A stretch of DNA of 8,291 nt, from assembly GCA_910587395.1 (NCBI GenBank), contig CAJULJ010000038.1, positions 1-8,291 on the forward strand, read 5' to 3'. How positions within the stretch are numbered: the first letter of the stretch is position 1; every line of letters begins with the position of its first letter. The notes beneath the pieces were generated by a model. It saw only the letters and a list, made by a program, of their open reading frames with translations, was not told the origin of the DNA and did not search any database. The position numbers were made by a program, and so were the translations under genes. This stretch comes from an uncultured Oscillospiraceae bacterium. Lineage in GTDB: Bacteria > Bacillota > Clostridia > Oscillospirales > Oscillospiraceae. This document shows positions 1 through 5,036 of the stretch, in pieces.

Positions 1-37
1 CTCTTGGCTCATAATCTACCCAATACTTGGCTCGCTC

Positions 38-817
38 TTATTGTCGCAAGCATAGCTCCCGGTCCTCGGCGGCAAACCGTTCCTCAAGCGCCGCCACCGT
101 CCAGCCATCTTTGAACCGGCCCAGCGGCGTGTGCCCAAACTGATCCAGGGCCCGCTGGTCAAGCTCCATCAGCTTGGCCCACAATTCCGGGTGGTGGCGG
201 CGCAGGTTCCGCAGTTCCCCAATTTGCTGTAAGGGACAGCACCAGCAGGAGCAGCGGTGGTAAATCTCATACAGTCCGTCCCAGTCAAAGCCCCGGTCAT
301 AGCAGATTTGAAGCGCCTGGGTCTCGGTGATGTCCCATCTTACCAGCGGATAGCGGAGGTGTTCGTTTGTCTCACAGCGGTGGTCCTCGTCAGAGGCGAT
401 GCCAATGAATTGAAATATCTCATGGTCCTTTTTGAGCCGTGACAACGCTTTATTGATCTGATGTATTTTGAGCTGGCCCGTACACCAGCGCACTTGTGAG
501 CTGGGCCAGCCATTTCCATAGGGCGGAACACCCTCCCGTTCCCGCCGCTCCAGGGCGGACAGCTTTTCCTTTGGCTGGTCGAACATCAGCCACTCAAAGC
601 CCTTTGGATGGCGGAGAATGGTCAGCTTCAAGCCCCGTTCCCGGTATAGGTGCCGGGCCAGCCTATCCCAATGGCGGTACATCTCCGGGAACTCAAGCCC
701 CGTGTCCGCCACCAGCACCATGTCGATGGGCATACCCCGCTCTATCATTAGCAGGAGCATGGCCGTGGAGTCCTTGCCGCCCGAGCAGGAGACAACAAAT
801 AGTGGTTTTTTCACCAT
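38..817 (-). CDS. Phosphoadenosine phosphosulfate (PAPS) reductase-family / DndC-like ATP-pyrophosphatase domain protein
   Basis: This is a 259-residue protein of the adenine-nucleotide alpha-hydrolase fold. The PP-loop SGGKDST lies at residues 12-18, after a short hydrophobic strand. Later come a conserved R-W-C-T motif (Cys112) and a cysteine cluster CSCWCC (residues 189-194), which could bind a metal or an Fe-S cluster as in DndC-type relatives; that is inference. Family members activate sulfate-like or nucleotide substrates, but those on mobile elements rarely have a proven reaction, and true assimilatory sulfate reduction is unlikely here. I chose the ATG at 817, with GGAAG nine bases upstream. 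A GTG at 823 in the same frame is also possible but sits too close to that site. The gene follows ardA by 33 bp with a terminator-like hairpin between them, so its expression may depend on read-through. Its pairing with a ParB-domain gene recalls the IbrA/IbrB pair. Confidence 0.85.
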   Translation of the reverse strand: MVKKPLFVVSCSGGKDSTAMLLLMIERGMPIDMVLVADTGLEFPEMYRHWDRLARHLYRERGLKLTILRHPKGFEWLMFDQPKEKLSALERREREGVPPYGNGWPSSQVRWCTGQLKIHQINKALSRLKKDHEIFQFIGIASDEDHRCETNEHLRYPLVRWDITETQALQICYDRGFDWDGLYEIYHRCSCWCCPLQQIGELRNLRRHHPELWAKLMELDQRALDQFGHTPLGRFKDGWTVAALEERFAAEDRELCLRQ

Positions 818-837
818 TTCCACCCGCTTCCGGGCAC

Positions 838-862
838 AAAAAAAGCGCCCTCATGGGCGCTT
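838..862 (-). terminator. Intrinsic terminator hairpin overlapping the ardA stop codon
   Basis: Bases 843-850 pair perfectly with 855-862 (core GCGCCC/GGGCGC) around a 4-nt loop at 851-854. On the minus strand the stem is followed by a run of seven T (complement of 838-844). The ardA stop codon (851-853) lies in the loop. It sits between ardA and the PAPS-reductase-like gene, leaving about 20 bp before the latter's start. It is therefore either a true operon end or a partial terminator that lowers expression of the downstream gene. Confidence 0.8.
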
Positions 863-1519
863 CCGCTTGGGGCTGTCTCGGCTCCTGTGGGAGCGGGGCA
901 CAGCGATCTTCTGCTGGACGGGGTACTGGAACACCTTGTACTGCTCCGGGACGTGCTGGCCGTCATAGACCTTCTGAAACGGGTCGGGCCCGGCCAGCAT
1001 ATACCCGCGGGAAGTAAACGTGCCGCCCTCATTGATGGCGGTGGCCTCGCCGTAGGCTTCAAAGTCAAAATAATCCCGTGCCTGTTCCGGCAGTTCCATG
1101 GCCGCCAGCTCATCTACCAGCCAAAGGCCGTATTCCTCCGCGTTCTGGACGGGGTATAGCTCGTAGCGATCCAGGTTATAGGTCAGGTTGATCAACTGCT
1201 CCGCGCTGCCAGCATATTCCCCATGCTCCACGGCGGCAATGAATTTCCCCATATCCTCCGGGTCAAGGCCCTCTAAACGGCTGGCGAGGTAGTTCAGCTC
1301 GTCGATATGGGTGTACTCGCCCAGGGCTCGCGCCACCCCTTTGATCCCGATATTGTAGTCCAGGATGACAATTTCGGAAGAAAACAGGCGGTCTATTCCG
1401 ATTTCCCCCAGGGCTGCTTGCACCTGCTCCGTGGTGGCGGGGAAGGACAATGTGGTATCGGCCAGCACCCCGGCGTTGTATTTGCCCAGGTTGGCGATAT
1501 GGGCGGTAAACTCGGCCAT
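851..1519 (-). CDS. ardA: Antirestriction protein, ArdA family
   Basis: This 222-residue protein resembles ArdA, an acidic DNA-mimic that binds type I restriction-modification enzymes and blocks them while a conjugative element enters a new host. Supporting features are the N-terminal FTAHIANLGKYNAG segment (residues 4-17), the strand SSEIVILDY near 47-55, the acidic central helices, and the late DYFDFEAYGEATAINEGG-type segment around 149-166 that is characteristic of the family. Asp and Glu are abundant through residue 190. The last ~18 residues are strongly basic (Arg/Lys rich), which is odd for a DNA mimic; the final codons double as the terminator stem. The ATG directly abuts the parB stop codon (TAA then ATG), with a G-rich stretch in the end of parB as the likely ribosome binding site, so the two genes are probably translationally coupled. 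The role in transfer is inferred from the family. Confidence 0.88.
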   Translation of the reverse strand: MAEFTAHIANLGKYNAGVLADTTLSFPATTEQVQAALGEIGIDRLFSSEIVILDYNIGIKGVARALGEYTHIDELNYLASRLEGLDPEDMGKFIAAVEHGEYAGSAEQLINLTYNLDRYELYPVQNAEEYGLWLVDELAAMELPEQARDYFDFEAYGEATAINEGGTFTSRGYMLAGPDPFQKVYDGQHVPEQYKVFQYPVQQKIAVPRSHRSRDSPKRKRP

Positions 1520-3763
1520 TTAGTGCTTAGACCCCCGTTTGAGGGAAATGGTCAGCTTCTCCTTTTCCTTCTGCTGGCGCTGGCGGCGTTCCTCCAGGGC
1601 CTCGTAGATGCTTTCCTCGATCTCGCGGGGCGTCATCATCACGTCCGGGAAATACTTCCGCAGGCGGTCCCCGGCCAGCACCACCTTTGTGTATTCGGGC
1701 CGCTCCTGTTTGCCGTCAACGGGCTCCTGGCCCTCGGCAGGGGGCGCGGACGGGGCGGCGGGCGCGGGCCCCTCCGGGGCCTGTCCAGGTTGTTCGGCGG
1801 CGGGCGCGTCCGATGCGTGGGCGGGCTGTGCCACGTCCGGGGACGGGGGGATGGTGGCTGCGGCGGGGGCGCTGGGCTGGGGCTGGTCAGGCTGGGCCGC
1901 CTCCTGTTTGGGCGGGTCCAGCACATTTTTGCCGTCCAGGATGTCCCGGATGGTTTTCTCGTTCAGTTTGCCCGCCTTTTCCGTCCTTTTCATGTACTCC
2001 ACTCGCTCCACGGGGACTTTCGCACCCAGGTCGATCATAGTGAGCACCTCGTCCTGGTTCTCCGGCTTCAAAAAAGAAATAGCATGGGCCAGGGACAGGT
2101 TGAGGGAACCGTCGTCCACCCGGTCGCAAACGTCCTTGGTGGCCTCGGACAGCCGAACCAGCCGGTTCAGCTTACTGACGGGCATACCCATTTCCCGGGC
2201 CAGCTTTTCATCGCTGTAAAGTTCCTCGGCCTTGAAACTTCCCTTTTTGCGGCGGCCCGCCTTCTGCTTCATGCCCTCCATCTTCATCCGCAGGGAGCGG
2301 GACAGATCGTAGGTGGAGATTTTGGGCCGGTGGAGGTTTCCGTCCGCCACCAGGATTTTGGCGTCGGCGTCGGAAATTTTCTGGATGATGGTGGGGACGG
2401 GGTAGTTCAGTTCCGTGGCGATCATGTGGCGGCGCTGGCCGGAAATGATCTCCAGGGTTCCATTGTGCCCAAATCGGGCCAAAACCGGGTCTTTCACGCC
2501 GTTGAGCTCAATGGATTTTTTCAGTTCCTGATAGTCCTCGCTCTTGGTGTCCACGGAGATGGTGTTGTACTCCGATTTCACCAGATAGGAGGGGTGAAGT
2601 ACGACAAAGATGGATTCGCCCTCCTGGGGGGCGGGAAAGTCCTTTTTGGCTGCCTCGTCCGGGGGCGAAAGCCGCTCTGGGAGCGTTTGGGCGATGGCAG
2701 TACCAACGGGGCCCTTGGCGGCGGGGCCGGTGACAGCGGGGGCGGGGGCTTGGGCCGGGCCCTTCTCCTGGACGGGTTTCTCCTGGCCCTGCTCCTGGGC
2801 GAGCTTCTCCAGCCGCTCAACATCGGCAATGATCTGCTGGATAAAGGGGTTGGTGTCCAGCTTGGCCGGATCGACCACCTCGCCATTCTCGATGCCGTAC
2901 TCAGCGAGGGCGGCGCGAACGGCGGCGGGGTCAATGTCCGAGAAATCGTCGCCCTGGGCGGGGGGCTTGGCGTCCTGGACGGGTTTGGCCCCATCCTTGG
3001 CCTTATCGCCAGCGGCGGGGGTGGGGGCCTGCGCCGGGTCCTTCCCCTGGGCGGGTTTCTCCTGGCCCTGGGCGGCGGGCTTGGGCTCTTGGGCAGGCTG
3101 GGTCCCGTCCTTGGCCTTATCGCCAGCGGCAGGGGCGGGGGCCTGGGCCGGGGCCTTCTCCTGGCCCAGGGTAGCGGCGGGCTTGGCGTCCTGGGCGGGC
3201 TTGGCCCCGTCCTTGGCCTTATCGCCAGCGGCGGGGGCCTGCGCCGGGTCCTTTTCCTGGGCGGGCTTCTCCGGGCCCTGGGCGGCGGGCTTGGTGTCCT
3301 GGGCAGGCTTGGCCCCGTCCTTGGCCTTGTCCGCAGCAGGGGCAGGGGCGTGGGTAGTCGGCTTTTCCGGCCTCTTGAGGTCGGCCGTCTGCCCCTTTTC
3401 GCCCTGACCGGGGGCCGGGACCGGCTTGCCGGGGATCGGGATGCCGGGCTGATTCTTCACCTGACGGTGATAGTTCAGCGCGGAGGGCAGGGACATCTCG
3501 TAGACCAGGGCGGGGATGTCCTTCACCTTCGCCAGCTCACACGCCCTGCGGCGGCGGTAGCCGGTGACGAGCTGGTACTCGCCGTCCTCCCGCAGACGGA
3601 GCACCACCGGCTCCTTCACGCCGCCCGCCTGGATGCTGGTGACGAGGCCGCCGTAGCTCTTGTCCGGCTGTCTGCTGACCGCCGCGCCGGGCAGGTCATG
3701 GATTTTGGACAACGGGATGGATTGGGGCTGGGGGGCCGGGGTCTTGCTGGGTTCGTTTGCCAT
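1520..3763 (-). CDS. ParB/Spo0J-family protein with two ParB N-terminal domains joined by an Ala/Pro/Lys repeat linker
   Basis: This is a 747-residue protein. A first ParB N-terminal domain spans about residues 14-100, with a box I-like segment (SIQAGGVKEPVVLR) and a box II GYRRRRA motif, but no clear box III. A low-complexity linker with four repeats follows (139-271), then a short acidic globular patch (272-325) and more linker. A second and more complete ParB domain lies at about 386-490: KSIELNGVKDPVLAR, SGQRR and DGNLHR, the last standing for the ENxxR box III. A KorB/ParB-like helix-turn-helix covers about 515-565 (SDEKLAREMGMPVSKLNRL). A second Pro/Ala stretch (615-688) and a basic helical tail end the protein. 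Most ParB proteins have about 300 residues and one such domain. Expected roles are centromere binding and partition, or gene regulation, of the excised element. The ATG has an ideal GGAGG seven bases upstream. The gene lies downstream of repA and is coupled to ardA. Confidence 0.88.
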   Translation of the reverse strand: MANEPSKTPAPQPQSIPLSKIHDLPGAAVSRQPDKSYGGLVTSIQAGGVKEPVVLRLREDGEYQLVTGYRRRRACELAKVKDIPALVYEMSLPSALNYHRQVKNQPGIPIPGKPVPAPGQGEKGQTADLKRPEKPTTHAPAPAADKAKDGAKPAQDTKPAAQGPEKPAQEKDPAQAPAAGDKAKDGAKPAQDAKPAATLGQEKAPAQAPAPAAGDKAKDGTQPAQEPKPAAQGQEKPAQGKDPAQAPTPAAGDKAKDGAKPVQDAKPPAQGDDFSDIDPAAVRAALAEYGIENGEVVDPAKLDTNPFIQQIIADVERLEKLAQEQGQEKPVQEKGPAQAPAPAVTGPAAKGPVGTAIAQTLPERLSPPDEAAKKDFPAPQEGESIFVVLHPSYLVKSEYNTISVDTKSEDYQELKKSIELNGVKDPVLARFGHNGTLEIISGQRRHMIATELNYPVPTIIQKISDADAKILVADGNLHRPKISTYDLSRSLRMKMEGMKQKAGRRKKGSFKAEELYSDEKLAREMGMPVSKLNRLVRLSEATKDVCDRVDDGSLNLSLAHAISFLKPENQDEVLTMIDLGAKVPVERVEYMKRTEKAGKLNEKTIRDILDGKNVLDPPKQEAAQPDQPQPSAPAAATIPPSPDVAQPAHASDAPAAEQPGQAPEGPAPAAPSAPPAEGQEPVDGKQERPEYTKVVLAGDRLRKYFPDVMMTPREIEESIYEALEERRQRQQKEKEKLTISLKRGSKH
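2951..3349 (-). repeat. Tandem degenerate coding repeats in the parB linker (four copies)
   Basis: These encode ParB residues 139-271. Copies begin at residues 139, 176, 208 and 246 and measure 37, 32, 38 and about 26 (truncated) residues, each built on a DKAKDGAKPAQDAKPAA-like core. In DNA they are GC-rich repeats of roughly 96-114 bp. A fifth, partial unit lies at 2738-2791 (residues 325-342). Unequal copy length and near-identity suggest recent expansion by slippage or unequal recombination. Copy number probably varies between strains. Confidence 0.9.
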
Positions 3764-3800
3764 TGAATTACCTCCATTTTGATTTATTTGCTAAAAATCA

Positions 3801-3817
3801 TGTCTCATGACGAGACA
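3801..3817. promoter_or_regulatory. parS-like inverted repeat upstream of parB (site 1)
   Basis: The sequence TGTCTCATGACGAGACA is an inverted repeat with perfect 6-bp arms (TGTCTC/GAGACA). Its arms resemble those of the canonical Firmicutes parS (TGTTTC...GAAACA), though the centre is one base longer. It lies 38 bp ahead of the parB start, in the repA-parB gap. It could be the partition site or operator for the encoded ParB, or an operator for another regulator. Confidence 0.6.
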
Positions 3818-3840
3818 CGATTCTTAACACAAAAGTTAGG

Positions 3841-3856
3841 ATTTCCGGCTGGAAAT
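3841..3856. repeat. Small inverted repeat ATTTCC/GGAAAT between the two parS-like sites
   Basis: Perfect 6-bp arms flank a 4-base spacer (GGCT). There is no following T run, so it is not a typical intrinsic terminator. It may be an additional operator or a weak hairpin behind repA; its role is unknown. Confidence 0.4.
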
Positions 3857-3857
3857 G

Positions 3858-3874
3858 TGTCTCATGGTGAGATT
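3858..3874. promoter_or_regulatory. Second, imperfect parS-like repeat (site 2)
   Basis: It starts with the same TGTCTCATG as site 1 and continues GTGAGATT, matching site 1 at 13 of the first 15 positions. Its inner arms TCTCA/TGAGA (3860-3872) are perfectly symmetric. It begins 57 bp from site 1 and ends just below the repA stop. The 9-mer GATTTATTT also occurs on both sides of this region (3781-3789 and 3871-3879). Confidence 0.5.
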
Positions 3875-3878
3875 TATT

Positions 3879-4823
3879 TCAGCCAAAGTCGTGTCGCACA
3901 GCGGCGGAATAGTAAGGGCCCATCGTCACCGGTGCGTTGTAAAGCGCCGTGAGAAGATAGGCCCGGATGTTGTTGATTTTGGTGGTGGTCTGGCTCATGG
4001 CCTCCATGACGTATTCGATGTGTGTGCCGTCCAGCCTTCGGAACCGCTGCTTCACTGTGTCCGCTGGCAGGTTCTCGCCAGCGATCCGCAGGGTGGGGGC
4101 GGTACTGCCCAGCACGTCCACCACCAGCTCCAAAAGGCTGTCCACATCGTCATAGGGGTGGGCCCGCCGCAGATTCTCAAAGTCTATATTCGCCTTGACT
4201 TCCTCCCTCAATTCGTATCGATCCATCCCCATGGCCCCGCCGGGGGGCTTGGGGGGAAGGATGGATGGATCAGGGTGGTTAAGGTCAGTTTGATTTCCCT
4301 TAGTATGATTAGGGTCGATTTTTTCGACCTCTTGAGGTGGTTTTTCCCGACCTCTTGACATCGATTTTTCCGACGTCTTGGGGTGGTTTTTTTCGACCTC
4401 TGAGCAGGGCGTGAAATGATCCGGGGGCGGCGGGACCGGCTCCGGGGGTGCTGTCCGGGTGGTGAACCGCTTGACATAGAGCTTGGTGGGACGGCCCTGG
4501 CCCTGTTTGACGCGCTCCACCAACCCGATCCCCTTCTTCTGATCCAGCTCGGCCAGCAGCTTCATGGCCTTGTCCCTTCCGCAGCACATATCCTCACATA
4601 TCTCGTCCACGGTGTAGTAGATATAGACGCGCCCCAGCTCGTCATACCAGCCGTTCTTGGCGGACAGGCCCATGCGGTCCAGCAGCATACCGTAGAGCAG
4701 CTTGGCGTCTGTGGAAACGTGCTTGAATTTCTGATCTGTAATCAACAGGCGAGGGATTTTGAAATAAATAAATTCCTCCGATTCCTGACCGTAGAAATAG
4801 TCCGATAAAATGACTTCCGGCAT
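3879..4823 (-). CDS. repA: Replication initiator protein A (RepA_N N-terminal domain, DUF6017-like C-terminal domain)
   Basis: This 314-residue protein carries the RepA_N winged-helix domain at about residues 16-120, with the family signatures FKIPRLLIT, STDAKLLYGMLLDRMGLS and NGW..DELGRVYIYYT, and a helix that selects DNA (GRDKAMKLLAELD). A flexible Pro/Glu/Lys-rich stretch (122-198) follows. The C-terminal domain (about 200-310, with AGENLPAD, HIEYVMEAM and NIRAYLLTALYNAP) matches what I know as DUF6017. Such proteins start replication of plasmids and of excised conjugative elements. In RepA_N plasmids the origin lies inside the rep gene, and here the flexible stretch is encoded over four 23-bp iterons (4317-4408). 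The ATG has AGGAGG seven bases upstream. A hairpin terminator lies just ahead of the ribosome binding site, which hints at transcript attenuation. Confidence 0.9.
   Translation of the reverse strand: MPEVILSDYFYGQESEEFIYFKIPRLLITDQKFKHVSTDAKLLYGMLLDRMGLSAKNGWYDELGRVYIYYTVDEICEDMCCGRDKAMKLLAELDQKKGIGLVERVKQGQGRPTKLYVKRFTTRTAPPEPVPPPPDHFTPCSEVEKNHPKTSEKSMSRGREKPPQEVEKIDPNHTKGNQTDLNHPDPSILPPKPPGGAMGMDRYELREEVKANIDFENLRRAHPYDDVDSLLELVVDVLGSTAPTLRIAGENLPADTVKQRFRRLDGTHIEYVMEAMSQTTTKINNIRAYLLTALYNAPVTMGPYYSAAVRHDFG
4317..4408. repeat. Four direct 23-bp iterons inside repA (candidate replication origin)
   Basis: Units start at 4317, 4340, 4363 and 4386, an exact 23-bp period. The consensus is G(A/T)TTTTTyyCGACsTCTTG plus a variable end; the CGAC core starts at 4325, 4348, 4371 and 4394. 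Because 23 is not a multiple of three, each unit is read in a different frame in RepA (residues 139-169). Conservation is therefore of the DNA, not the peptide. Spacing near two helical turns fits binding of an initiator on one face. Known RepA_N plasmids have origin repeats inside rep; its use as an origin here is inference. Confidence 0.8.
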
Positions 4824-4846
4824 GATGGTGCCTCCTTTTGGGCATT

Positions 4847-4878
4847 AAAAAAAGCGCGATTCAAAACCGCGCTTTTTT
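4847..4878. terminator. Bidirectional terminator hairpin in the repA-recombinase divergent region
   Basis: Bases 4847-4858 and 4868-4878 form GCGCG/CGCGC arms extended by A/T runs around a 9-base loop. A T run follows the stem in both directions. Read leftward, it sits in the repA leader 24 bp before the start codon and could act as an attenuator. Read rightward, it would stop antisense repA transcripts from entering the recombinase gene. Confidence 0.75.
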
Positions 4879-4905
4879 GCATATATTGCTGAAAGATGTT
4901 ATAAT
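4877..4905 (+). promoter_or_regulatory. Weak candidate rightward promoter with perfect -10 TATAAT
   Basis: A perfect TATAAT (4900-4905) lies 17 bp after TTGCAT (4877-4882), which matches the -35 consensus at only three of six positions. The -10 region is nearly self-complementary (TATAATATTATA-like), so leftward use toward repA is also conceivable. AT richness alone could create this. Confidence 0.25.
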
Positions 4906-4937
4906 ATTATTGAAATATGGTGAATTTGTTGAAATAT
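4889..4937 (+). repeat. Phased short direct repeats in the divergent intergenic region
   Basis: TTGAAATAT occurs exactly at 4910-4918 and 4929-4937, with a looser copy CTGAAAGAT at 4889-4897. Starts are 21 and 19 bp apart, about two helical turns. They lie between repA and the recombinase promoter and could be operators for a repressor, an excision factor or an initiator. The region is AT-rich, so chance similarity is possible. Confidence 0.4.
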
Positions 4938-4973
4938 CTCTATCAAAACTCTTGACAAACTCTCCCCTTCCTA

Positions 4974-5002
4974 TTGATGGATTGTAGACGCTATGATACA
5001 AT
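4974..5002 (+). promoter_or_regulatory. Candidate recombinase promoter with a sigma-E-like -10
   Basis: TTGATG (4974-4979), a 17-bp spacer and TACAAT (4997-5002) fit a sigma-A promoter. The same -10 extended by two bases, GATACAAT (4995-5002), matches the sporulation sigma-E -10 type CATACAAT at seven of eight positions, though no good sigma-E -35 is visible. Transcription would start near 5009, before the recombinase ribosome binding site at 5025-5030. Confidence 0.5.
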
Positions 5003-5036
5003 ACTTCAAAATATATAACATAATGAGGTGACACAA

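Noticed and set aside
1..12. Start of a further leftward gene (ATG complement at 10-12).
   Set aside because: Only four codons fit in the window and there is no convincing ribosome binding site.
4..34. Direct repeat CTTGGCTC at 4-11 and 27-34.
   Set aside because: Short, two copies only, and without context because it is at the window edge.
496..1017. Plus-strand open frames across the PAPS-like gene and ardA.
   Set aside because: Their composition is low-complexity Pro/Ser/Gly and resembles no family, and both genes on the minus strand are well supported.
2951..3349. Possible CRISPR-like array.
   Set aside because: Repeats are long, unequal, directly adjacent and encode a coherent peptide linker; there are no spacers.
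1307..3766. An 819-codon open frame on the plus strand opposite parB.
   Set aside because: It mirrors the GC-rich parB gene and its repeats, is extremely Gly/Leu rich, has no good ribosome binding site, and the minus strand holds recognisable domains.
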